64,000 bases of DNA from NCBI GenBank assembly GCA_949317995.1, contig OX439049.1:15500395-15564394 (forward strand). Reading direction: 5' to 3'. Positions 1 through 12,300 of the stretch are shown piece by piece. The DNA comes from Acholoe squamosa. Its lineage: Eukaryota > Annelida > Polychaeta > Phyllodocida > Polynoidae. A program made the position numbers and the translations under genes. The stretch's first letter is position 1, and each line of letters begins with the position of its first letter. The notes under the pieces were generated by a model, which saw only the letters and a program-made list of their open reading frames with translations, did not search any database and was not told the DNA's origin.

Positions 1-383
1 TAAGGGATGTGCAGAAGATAAAGGATTTTCTTTGTTGACTTACACCAATACTAGTGGCCTTTTAGCATATACTTCATGTACATCTCAGAGCACCCAGTTT
101 GTACCAGCAAAAGGACTGTGAAAAGGCACTGATAATTTGGCCATTGTAGTGGAGAGGCATGCTGTTGTCAGATTGTAATTATGTGCATAGAATTTGTCAT
201 AGTAGTTCGAATGCTAATAAATTTAGCTATAGACCTGGTGAATTTGATGCTCATACTGCCGTCAGTGATATTGATGGCCTTGAACATCATCTGGAATTGG
301 TGGTTACTACAAACCTTGTGTCAGTGTGTGGGTTATCAATATAACAAATTCTATATTCAGGTTAATCTCTGTTTATGTTTCAG
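1..383 (+). other. Intron 3 of SLC22 copy 1 (3' part)
   Basis: Ends in a clear TTTCAG acceptor at 381-383. From about 150 it resembles intron 3 of copy 3 (near 27450). No exon 3 sequence is found, so the first three exons lie outside the window. Confidence 0.7.
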
Positions 384-3300
384 ATTTGGCCGGCGTCCTG
401 CTCTCATATTATGTGTTCTATTAAAGTTTGGTGGTGGCCTTTTTACGGCTTTTGCCCCAAACTATGGTGCCATGCTTGCAGCCCGGGCCATTACTTGCTT
501 TGGCTCTACTGGGAGCTACATCATTACTTTTATACTTGGTAAGTCATAAAACAGTCATCCATTTTCTTAACCTTTTTAAAACACACAAATTATCTTTATT
601 GAACCTATCAAAACAATAGCTATGGCTATCACTATTAGTTCAGACTAAAAAGCTTGGTGGTGGGTCTCTTCCCATACTGTCATTATGAAACATTGGCATA
701 TGAATTCACAGATATCAAAACTGGTAAATGTCAGTACAGATATGCATCACATAACTGCCTCATCATAATTTTAACATGCTGTCACTTCTATGAAATGGAT
801 CAATGATCATAGGTTTGAGCATACCTCTAACACTAAAGAAGGGTTGAATGACCTGAAATGTTGACCAGTATAACTAAACTTGTGATTTTTTTCTGAATGC
901 TATATAAACCTCGAGAGGGTTTAGGGAATATATTTTCTCATCATTTCTTGAGCATTTTAAGCATATGTCTTGATCTTCATCTGCATGGACATACTTTGCA
1001 TTGCTTAAAAGGAGCTATGATGTCTTAGTTACTTACCAGTGTCATTTGCGTATCACATTAACATTACAGCACTTGAGGTTTCTACTGGTCGAGCTCGTAC
1101 AGTGTTTGGTACGGGATTGCCAGTGGCCTACGCTATTGGCTACATGATTGTCCCAGGTCTGGCCTTTGCTATCCGAGACTTCCGCAAACTTTCTATTGTA
1201 ATGGCTGCTCCAAACATCATTGCTATGTTCATCTGGTGGTAAGTGCCTTTGTGCCACTACATATTTTTATGATTTAATATCTTATAATTGCTACTATTAT
1301 TGATAGATCCAATCTCCATCCATAAGAACATTGTTCTATCTTGCTATAGTAAAACGGAAATATAAGATGCACTTCGCATATATAAGGCACCCTGAGCTCT
1401 AACGCTGAGCTGAGAATTGATTTTTAGCAAATTAGTACTGTTCTATAGTATCATATCCTCACCTATAAGGCACACCCCTAACTCATATGGTATGAATAAT
1501 TGTGCGAAAATTGGAATTGTTAGAACATTTGTGCAATATGGCAGATCCTCTTCATGTTCATATTCAATGGTAAGTATAGCCTTCTAAGGGCACCGATAGC
1601 AATTGAAATAAGTTATATATTGTTGTAATGAAAGATAAGAGGGATCATACATTATCTATCATTACACAGCTGTGTGAAGTGGTTTATGGCCTCACACCAA
1701 CAATAGTCAAAATAATTCTGCATAATACAGTGGATGAGTTAATAAAATGGACCATATACAGGCCTTGAATAGTACTACCGAATAAGACTACAGACACATG
1801 TAAAATTATTTTGAGATCTGTTTACTTGAATGTAAACCAGCAAAGCCTCATTATACATTGCTTTCATGTATATGTAATTGAATATCCCTTTAAAAGGGGC
1901 AAGTCTTTTAAAAGAATAAGGTACCAGTAGTTTATTCTCTTCATTGTTTTTTTTACATGACAATGTTTATCTTGGTAGTGTAAACTGAGAGAAGTGTTGG
2001 CAAGGAATTGTCAGTGAAATATTAAAGATGAAGGTCAGGTTTACATTGACAGTAGCCCCCTCTCCCTTAGGGGAGTCACAGGCTTTAGAAGCTCTCTGGG
2101 TGAGATGTTGATACAATGTCATTTACAAGTATTGAGTACTTAAGAGGCTACATTCATGTATTACATTTTGGTAGGATTGTGCCGGAGTCACCACGCTGGC
2201 TGCTGCTACAGGGTCGCTACAAAGAAGCTGACAAGGTTATCCGATTCATTGCCAATGTGAACAAACACCCACTACCTGAGGACTTTGATATCTCAACTGT
2301 ATCCATTGTTAGTATTTCAGTAATAATTACACTGGAGCCACTGTTGATGATTTCTATGTGGCAAATCCAATCACATATTCAAGGACAGTTTTTCATAGAT
2401 TGACAACATTACCAACACAAAATACTGATTTACATGGTCCATTTTACCATCTGTATTATTATTGCTGGGCATATGGGATAAATCTTGATGTAACACTGTA
2501 GAACATTGTTGGCTTGGAGAAAACCAAGAACATAGGTGTAGCCTTTGGCATTATTGGGCAAAATGTTGCAATACCTAAAAGCCTGGGTTTGAATTTAGTT
2601 ATTTCCAAGACATACCTTGGTGATTCAGTTACTTTTAGATATTGTGCTCTCTTGATGTTTAGTTCATTTGATACCCTACATAGGACGATGGAAAAACAAC
2701 AGAATTACCAAAACGGAACATCCTGGATCTATTCAAGCGGTCAACCATCCGCAAATGGACCCTTGTTGTTTACCTACACTGGTATGTATTTAATGGTCAT
2801 CCATTCAAAATAAAAAAATTAAGGGCCTTTCCAAAATCTGTTTATTGCACACCAGATGTAGTACCCATACTCAACTATAAACAGTAGGCCTATGCTATAG
2901 GTCTGCATTGTACAGGTTCATGCTCAAACCAAAATCGGCCCATAGCCATAGCATATTCTAAATTTGAATGACACTAATGATGTGCTTATGAATAGATACC
3001 TGGTAAAAATGCTCACCATAGGCTATAGTGTTTCTGATAGTTTCGATGCTCATGCTTCTCTCTTCTTGTCTTAAGCCAATTTACCGATGGTAGTAATATC
3101 CAGAACCTGAATGACAATGCATATTTCAGGTTCACAGATACCCTGATGTACTATGCCTTGTCCCTAAATGCAGGCAGCCTGGCAGGGGACTTGTTCCTGA
3201 ACAACTTTCTCCTAGGTCTTGTAGAGATCCCTGCTAATGTCCTCCTGGCGTTTGGTATTGAGTGGCGATTTATGGGACGCCGCCTGACATCATCATTCTC

Positions 3301-5810
3301 TCTGCTAGTGGCAGGGGGCACTAGTATTATCTGTATACCTCTCATTGTCACAGGAGGTCAGTGTGGCATGCCTGTATTCACTATGTGTGATAATTTTTTG
3401 TCTAGGCCTTATATTTTCATTGAAAGGGTTACAGTTTAGCCTTCACCCCCCAAAAAAAAGAAAAAGAAAAAAAGAAAGAAATTAGATTGATCAGTGGTAG
3501 TCAGAAAGATGATAATATTATTAGGTACCATACTCAACATTATGATTCTGATGTTTCTGGCTTATTAAATTTTTACCATCATGATTTCTGGGTTAGACTC
3601 CACCAATCCCACTGAACTCTGATTACAGCCTCTCCTGCAGCAACCACAGCTTTGTCCATCATAGGTAAAGGTGCAGCCACAATGGCCTTCAGTGCAGCCT
3701 ATATCTACACAGGGGAAATCTTTCCTACGGAGGTACGAAATGTAGCTATGGGAAGTGCCTCCACTGTAGGACGGATATCCAGTATGGCTGCTCCTTTTGT
3801 GGGCAGTGTACTTGTAAGTTCTACTTCTGTTTCAACTCTTTGGGAAAGTTATAGATTAATTTATTAGGGACAAACACATGATTTGTAACCACATCTAGAG
3901 GTTATTTCTTACTTCACTACCATAGAGATTCCATGTAAATTGCTATACAGTTTGGACCGGTCCATCTTTAGTATTCAAGAAATACCAACTGATTAGTTTA
4001 TTCTTGCTTCAAAGTTAGAAGATGTACACTGTAGTGGGCAATTTCCTGAAAGGAATGCACCCTTTCACTCATAGCAAATTTTCTGCAGGAATGGCACTAA
4101 TATTTGCAGTAGAATGATATTAAACATAGGTAGCTCATAGTGTCTTATCCAGTTATATATTTATAAGTGTATGGGAATCGACCAAGCAATCCTACATTAG
4201 TTGCTGGTCCTGAAACTTAATACAAAATGTGTTCTAAGGAGGCCAACTGATCGTGGACAAAAGTAGGCTTCCAATAACCAGATGTATAATGAGCATGTCT
4301 TGTTAGTTTCTTGATCACTCACATGCTGTCTCTACTGTGCCATATATTGCCATAGTGTAGCTTCTCAGTTCTTTAGTTTACCACCTCAGCCACTAACCTG
4401 TATGCAATGTACTTTGCCCCTCCTTTATCGATAGTACTGGTATATCATTCATCACATTTTGTAAGATTTTGTTGTGGAATTTTCCAAGTGGTGAACAATA
4501 ACTGGGCTAGCCCCCTATTCATGTATGGAATGATCAACCTGTTTCTGTCTATGTTTCAGGGCAATGCATGGAGTGGCCTGCCATACCTCATCTATGGTGT
4601 GTTTGGTGTTACGACGGGTGTGCTGGCGTTATTACTACCAGAGACCCTGGGACAACCCTTGTATGACACACTGGAGGAGGCTGAGGCTTTAGGGTATGTT
4701 ATGTGTCAGTCCTCAAAGCATTCAAAGGTTACCATAAATCCCCGGTCATAAGCCGGATTTTTTTTTCTATTTTGGGCCCAAACCGGCTTCTAAATTTTTC
4801 CCAAAGTCCCCCCCGGCTTAAGACCGGGTTTTTTTTTACTATAGAATAAAGAGAAAATGGGAAAAATTTGACACCAAAACCGGCTTATAGGATTTCCCTG
4901 AACTCACCCCCTGGCTTATGACTGGGGCCGGCTTATGACCGGGGATTTACGGTACTAATGCATCATGCCCACTCCAGGAATAAATGGGCTATAGGGGAAA
5001 CTTGGTGATTTGAGGCATTTTATCCTTTGATGCATGAATGCAGCATTGATAAATACTTTGGGGTGCTGCATGATGAAACAATGGGGCTGTTCAATTATTA
5101 CATAACACTAATTTGGCCATTTTTTGACTCTTGCTCCCTCCTTGTGGCCACTTTTTGACTCTTGCTCCCTCCTTGTAACACTTTGTAACAAAATGACCAA
5201 CCCCCTCCCTAATTATGTAGCATGGGCCAGACCAACCCCCCTCCCCTAACCATCAATAAAGATGCAGATATCTTTGCATTCCAATCGACAATAGGCAGGC
5301 TTTTCATATAAATAGGCCTGGTTTAAAATTTATATGACCCCCACATCTTAATTTGATAGGGAACACATGGAGATGCTTTCAATGCGTGTGATGCATTTAC
5401 TATTTCCATTATGTAATACTTGGACAGACCCCCCTCTGCCCATCACAGAGTGGAACAAATTTAATGACCCCCCTGTCCCCTATGGTATCAAATAATATTT
5501 GAACAGTCCCAATGCAGTACTGGTAAATAGACTCACCAGTACTACATCAATTGGTGCATAAGGCTGACAAGACCACCACTATAAAAAGTATACATAATAA
5601 TTCAAGGATGCAATTAGAAAATTAGGATGAATTGTATGTGCTATCATTTTCTCTGATTTCAGGAAATCCAAGAATGCTGTAGGACTGCATATACCCATGG
5701 AGTCCTGTACCATCCAGCAACATACTGAAGTGTCAAATGAAGTAAAATTTAGAAAACCATCAACATTATCAGCACAAATCAACAATGGATACAATGAAGA
5801 ATCTAAGTGA
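384..5810 (+). CDS. SLC22-type organic ion transporter, copy 1 (5' end outside window)
   Basis: Partial gene of the SLC22 branch of the major facilitator superfamily, predicted to move organic cations, anions or carnitine-like solutes across the plasma membrane. Eight exons, numbered after copy 2: exon 4 384-538, 5 1070-1238, 6 2175-2307, 7 2684-2781, 8 3130-3356, 9 3629-3813, 10 4560-4693, 11 5663-5810 (TGA). All have GT-AG borders and phases that join without a stop. Visible family marks are FGRRP after the second membrane segment, PESPRWLLLQGRYKEAD in the large central loop, GEIFPTEVRN, and PETLGQPLYDTLEEAE near the C terminus. Exons 1-3 must lie to the left of the window. The tail of 48 residues after exon 10 is longer than in copy 2. 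The substrate cannot be told from sequence. This copy keeps the canonical second Arg of motif A (GRR), unlike copies 2 and 3. Confidence 0.9.
4732..4952. mobile_element. 221-bp MITE, TA target site, in intron 10 of SLC22 copy 1
   Basis: Terminal inverted repeats of 25 bp beginning CCRTAAATCCCCGGTCATAA, one mismatch, flanked by TA on each side (4730-4731, 4953-4954). The matching place in copy 2 (about 20310) lacks the element. A TA target suggests a Tc1/mariner-like mover; there is no transposase inside. Confidence 0.85.
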
Positions 5811-6237
5811 TGCACTTGCAATACAAACTAGTACTAGATGCTAAATTGCCTATGGCCAAAAACAAAAATGATTAGAACTCGGATCATTTATTAAGTGAGA
5901 CAGACTGCTAAAAGTATGCTGTGGTGATAATATGATGTCTATGCACTGATATGCACTGCATTGCACACTGATGCAAGTATGTCAGCTGATATTGTGCACT
6001 GCTATTTCGCTGGTACCCTGCAGGTGTTGAGGCATAGACCTGCAGGCCATCCTTGATGCCTTTCCCCCAAAGTCTAGGAAATAGTTCACTTGAGCTCCAC
6101 TAGATGGGAATTTTAGATCTCCAATCACAGTCTACACTCCAGAGATCTGTATAGGAGAGACAGGTAAACCATTGGGGTGATAGGGTGCCCCTTGTGAGTA
6201 AGTGTGAAAACAGGGGATGATTGACTGCTACTGACCT
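5811..6237. other. Intergenic DNA 3' of SLC22 copy 1, duplicated downstream of copy 2
   Basis: Matches DNA downstream of copy 2 (about 20978-22015), apart from the TIR element inserted there. No gene seen. Confidence 0.6.
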
Positions 6238-6842
6238 CACATATGGCCCTGTGTGCTAGGCTCATATATGGCCCTGTGTGCCACCCTCATGTATGGTCCT
6301 GTGTGCTACCCTCATGTGTGGCCCTGTGTACTGCCCTCATGTGTGGCCCTGTGTACTGCCCTCATGTGTGGCCCTGTGTTCTGCCCTCATGTGTGGCCCT
6401 GTGCACTGCCCTCATGTGTGGTCCTGTGCACTAGCCTCATGTGTGGCCCTGTGCACTGCCCTCATGTGTGGCCCTGTGCACTGCCCTCATGTGTGGCCCT
6501 GTGTTCTGCCCTCATGTGTTGCCCTGTTCACTGCCCTCAAGTGTGGCCCTGTGTACTGCCCTCATGTGTGGCCCTGTGTACTGCCCTCATGTGTGGCCCT
6601 GTGTACTGCCCTCATGTGTGGCCCTGTGTACTGCCCTCATGTGTGGCGCTGTGCACTGCCCTCATGTGTGGCCCTGTGCACTGCCCTCATGTGTGGCCCT
6701 GTGTACTGCCCTCATGTGTGGCCCTGTGTACTGCCCTCATGTGTGGCCCTGTGTGCTACCCTCATGTGTGGCCCTGTGTACTGCCCTCATGTATGGCCCT
6801 GTGTGCTACCCTCATGTATGGCCCTGTGTACTACCCTCATTT
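6238..6842 (+). repeat. 25-bp minisatellite, about 24 units
   Basis: Unit CTGCCCTCATGTGTGGCCCT plus GTGYA, with units differing mainly by GTGTA/GTGCA. Because 25 is not a multiple of three and the unit has no stop in any forward frame, all three frames stay open for most of the array. These open frames are repeat artefacts. The sister intergenic region near 22015 lacks the array. Confidence 0.95.
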
Positions 6843-9356
6843 GATCATCTAGTGATTTTTTGTTAAGGGAAATGACAAAGCATGCCAGAGTAAACACAAC
6901 AAAAAGCATCTGATTGTTGCCTAAGAGTACTGTGAAACCACTACTGGGATGCATTTTGCTGAATCAAGACATGACTGCCATAATACACTGGTATGTGACC
7001 CTATGTGTGAAGCATAATTATTCTTCTTTATTGCAAAAACTTTGCTAGGGGGGTTTGGGGATATGCCCTCAAACAGAAGTTTGGAAATATGAACATAAAT
7101 CGGTACATTTATAGTATTTTGGGATACAAATTATTGTCCTAAAATGAATGATTAGAATACTATATACTTGTGATGGGTTTGCTAGGGGGTTTGGAGAAAT
7201 GCCCCCCCCCCCTTAGAAACTTTCGGAATGAACTGGTCCATCTTTAAGCACTTTGATACAACAATTGTGCCAATGTGTTGACTTGACTGTCTGTACGCTA
7301 CTTTGAATGAGGTTGGTCATTACCATTATTAGCAACAAACTCAGTGTGAGGATTGATTGGGGTACATGTAAAATAAATAGGGGAAAATGAATGAATTTTC
7401 TTAATGTATACTTTTAGGTAGAGAGGCTAACACCCCCTGATCTTAGATCTGAATTAAACACATTATTATTACTTTGATAGCATAGCATCAACTGTCACCT
7501 GCTGGACATCCCTTTAGTGGACTAAAAGGAGGGGGGGGGGGTCAGGACCCCAAGAACCACCCCCTCCCCCCTGGATCCCAGGTGTCAGTGTGCCAACCAT
7601 AAGATCAATAATCACCATATGTATACAACGGTGGAGTATCCACTGTTGGCACCACCTTACCAACTGCCTGATGGCCAGCATCTAGTACAATAAACCATAG
7701 TCACCAACATTTCACTATAATGCTGAGTTCTGAGTCATCACTTCATTTAATATAATAGCATATCTATGCCAGACGGCCTAATATGACAGATACATCATGT
7801 AGACATTTCCATCCCTGCTGCCAGAATCATTTTTGAATACACAAGAATTACATCATCTGCATCCTATACGACAGTACTAAAATGACCAAAATTTTACCAC
7901 AGGTGTGCCCCTTAGGATGAAGCCTAACTCAGGGTGCATTTACAGTAATCATTGGTGCGGCAGTTGAAATGTTATATTATGTACTTCCTATGTCTAATTC
8001 TATGTGAAATAAATGATTTCCTAGGGTCAGTTATGCAAATAAACTGTTATATAAAAGATACGGGACTCAAATAGATTTAGTCATTATTTCCATATATACA
8101 ACCTATATTCAACATCAATTTTAAGGGAAAGCATTACTCAAAATGCATACATCCTCTTAGTTTAGAAAAAACAAACTAACTGTTATCATATCTATATGGC
8201 CTACCAGGAATGGGGGTGTTATCTGTAGTGTCACTGCCCACATTTATCTACCATAGATATACATAACAATGTATGTGTCTGTGATGTTACATGAGTGGAC
8301 ATATATGCGACCAATAGTCACAGAACGTCCTCAAACAGCTTTAAAGGCAATGGGGTCAAAAGTAATGTAGCAATATGGTTAATTCATTTTGGTTCATTAG
8401 ATGTATATGCTTAACTATGGCCCCAATAATTATATATATGGGGGAACATTAAATGTATAATAGGATAGCCACATCACAATGCCAAATTCCAGGGTTGTAG
8501 TCATACCCAGGTCCTCCTATTCAATGGCACAGCTCAGAAAAAAGAACAACACTAACATGCAATGTTCCTTTCATATTAAGATTTGAATAAAACCTAATGG
8601 ATGTAGTCCAATATCAAACATCTTGCATGTATGGTAGTAAACTACTCACAAGCAAATGATGGCCTCTTGAGGTAATGTACCTAGCTTCAGCTTTGAGGTG
8701 TTTGAAAGGGAGGGAAAGACAACTCATTTGACAACTTTTGGTGAAAATTGATCATACACACATCAGTCTCACTGCAGGTTATCCCAAAGTATTAAGTAAA
8801 CACAGAGAGAAAATGCCAATGGGAAAGGGTGGATAGGAAATAGCAGGACTAAAGGTAAAGAAAGCTAAGGCATTTTACTAATGTTTGGTAAGAAATAATG
8901 CTGCATTATTATTGAACCGAATAAGATTCTGGGGACATTAGTGATTGATTTTTGCAATGAACAGGTCTGTGACTATTTCAAGGAGGACTCAGAACTCATG
9001 GGAAGGCTGAAGTTTTTTCCCTGCAAAGAGGCAGGTGCATTTAGAGGAATGTGGTTTGGGGGTTGCACTCTTGTCGATAGTCTATGTTTATGGCCAAGGT
9101 TATGCAAAGTGGAAGTGGAATGAACATCTACATTTTTACAAAAGGCTAACTTATAAACTTATATTAATACATAGTTCCCTAAGATAAATTTAGCCGAAGA
9201 TGTATACTATGTTACTACCATACATTGTTCTGACAGTAGGTAACTTGCCTGACCACCAAGAGCCACCAAAATGGCAAATAAAATCGTACAATATTCATCA
9301 AATATTATATCTGAACCAACAGGAACCAGGCAATACCATTCAACCATCTTGCAATC
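6843..9356. other. Intergenic DNA upstream of SLC22 copy 2
   Basis: About 7490-9356 is duplicated upstream of copy 3 (about 23200-25865). The shared text includes the CACCTGCTGGACA segment near 7500/23220 and the run into exon 1. No supported gene or promoter motif was recognised. Confidence 0.6.
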
Positions 9357-12300
9357 ATGGACACCTTCCGGCATAGACCTCTTCTGTTTGATGACCTCAT
9401 TTTGAAAATTGGGGGCGCAGGGGCCTTCCAGATCATCCACTTCATCATCATGTGTCTGTTATCAATTATCTCTACAGAGAGTATATTCATCAACTTTATA
9501 GCAGCCAAACAGCCACATTGGTGTAAGGTTAAGGAGCTGGAAGACCTGCCGTATGATATCCAGAAAAATGTGGCTATACCCTCTGATGATAGCAGTGACT
9601 GGACGTCCTCGGGCTCCTACAGTCAGTGTCAGATGTTTAACTTGAACTACAGGTTGGTTATTGACATTAATTACTTGTGATCTTTAAAACTTCTAAGCAA
9701 GGCATAACACCTGCTTATGTTTCTCTGTTGCCATGTTGCACCAGTTATAACTTTTCCTTACTTCCTGCTGCCACTATCTATACATCCTGAAAAATGCTTT
9801 ATACTGTAAACGTATTAATTTTCGCACAGTACATATTTTTGCTATTTTCATGCACCTAGTGGATGCGCGAAAATAAGATGTGCGCAAAAATTATGCACAA
9901 AACCTCACTGGACCACCCAACCTCTGCCTGCGCAAAAAATATAATTACACGAAAAGGTCTTTCTATGCCAGGTGCACGAAAAAAATATGTATGTTTACAG
10001 TACCAATTCTTTATGGGGAATGCTCAGAATGCTCAGAATGATTCCATCTCCAATGAATTTATTCCATTTATGAGAGGCAAAAGGAACATTTGACTAATAG
10101 TCACAGATCATCGTCAAATAGGTTGTCTTGCCTCCCATTCAATAGATTCTACAAAATGAGAGATATATAGTTGTGTTATTTATGTATTCTGGTTGTCAAG
10201 GCTTAGCCCATTGAGGGCTAGCATTGACTATAGTCGACACCATGGTAGGCCTAGCGTCGACTATAGTCGATACCATGGTAGGTCTAGCATCGACTATAGT
10301 CGACGCCCATTATATAGGATTTGTATAGGAGTTGAAAATAGGCTCATCCTCTAGGAACTATACTTTTTTCAGAGGCCGTCCTCATGGTCAGGGCAACCAT
10401 TTTTGATCTGCCCTTAAAGGGTTAGGGCTTGAAGGGGAACCATGGTTTTGCCTATCTGTGAAGCATAATAAGTGAGCTACAGGGGACAGAACAGCCAAAA
10501 AGGGTGATTTTTTGGGTAAAAACGAGGACCTAATTTTTTCCCCTTGCTACCAAAAGAAAAATAAAGAGCCAAATCCTTATTCATTTCACCTATGATACCC
10601 CCTAGGGTAGAAAATTATTTTGTAATATTTTGGGGTCTATGCATTATCTTTTGTGGTGACCAGGTAGAAAAAACCTGGTGTAATCATCGTGAGGACACAT
10701 CTACGACCTTTTTCAGCTTGTTTGGCACCAAGAAAGACACAGTGGATGGACTAGTAAAATTTATCAGGTAGAGATCTTACATGTACCTATGTATCCCACA
10801 AAGAATATGAACCTGCCTGTAAAACTGTATGTCCCAGAGGCTATGAATTGATTTTGGGGTACTTTACGCATGGACACGTCTACGACCATATATGCACTCA
10901 TAGCTGCTAGGTGTTTTACATTTAACTATCCTTATTATGTGGCCCTTATACCTCCATATGAGAGTAATAAGCCCTGTAAGTTTGGTTAATAGATTCTGCA
11001 TAGAACCAGAGATATCATAAGAAAAGTCTTTGCGAGGAGACATCTACGACCGTGAGGACACGTCTACGACTGCGGACATGTCTACAACTGGCAGCAAACA
11101 CTGCTTATAAGAGCACATTACCTGGGAGGATTGGGGTTGTACGTAATGTTCATACCTTTTACTGTGTGATGACCTGTTCAATAAATTGTTATTGTTTGCT
11201 GTTACATGTGTGTGTCCCTATTCTTATCAGGAAACCTTCAAAAATATCAGTGGAGGGCAATGTCTAAGGGAGGGTAGTGCCAAATGACCAAGGCAGGTTG
11301 AATAAAGTTACATAAAGAAGTAATTATGTATAGGTATTCTAGGAAGGCAATAGCAATCATAACTCCCATCAGAAAAGGTATAGTGGCAATAGTGTTAAGT
11401 TCTCTAATGATGCAAGGACATGTCTACGGCCATGAGGACATGTCTACGACAGCGTATTAAGCATCTTAGCCCACTGTGCTTGGTCCCCCACCTTTATATT
11501 TCAGTCAATAACATCTAGAGCTTGTCTACCAAACTACCTGGGTCCTAAATGCCACTAACCTATAAGTAAGAAAGTCATAATTTATGGTTTTCCGATGAAA
11601 AACACCATATAGCCAAAAAGGTTGACCAAACTTGTACAACCTTCATTACATCAAACCAGGCTAATTCCACTATAACAGGGTATAACAGAGGTTTGCTGAT
11701 GTAAAGTAAACAGTTAAAAAACAGAACATATCAATGTAATATCATAGGAACCAATTACAGGCATTTTAATTCACTCTACTTTGCCTAGTTGTGGAAGCGC
11801 GTAGAGGCCATGAGGACACGTCTACAACCTTTTTCCAGCTGTTCTGCAGCAAACACATCAATCCAGTGCCCCCATATCTATATACCATTGTAAACCTGAA
11901 GGGATTATCTATCTGTTTATAGTAAAATAAGTTGCATATGTCCTCTTTTCAAGGAGTGGTCCTAACTGGAAAGAAGCATGTCCGTTTATGCTAGGCTTTT
12001 CAGAAGACATCCTCTCTGTAGCCAAAAATAGCATAAAATGCCCAAAAGTGTACAAGAAAAGTGATTTCCTTTAATGCTTGGGATGTTTTCTTACATCTTA
12101 TTAACAATCATTGGGGTATACTGCATGTGAAACATCTGTTTCCTATGTATCTCTGCATAGAGGTAAGGTCGTAGATGTGTCCTCGCGGTAATCGGCATAC
12201 CTCACTTCGGTGAGCTGGTACAGAAATACTTAACATATTTAACCTTCCCTCATATATGCGCCCTATGCAGCAACACTTGTAGTTTATGTATGCAAAAGGA

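Noticed and set aside
6253..6866. Three overlapping long forward open frames (up to 199 aa, Cys/Pro/His-rich)
   Set aside because: They are frame-shifted readings of one 25-bp minisatellite with no stop in its unit; no start context or family similarity.
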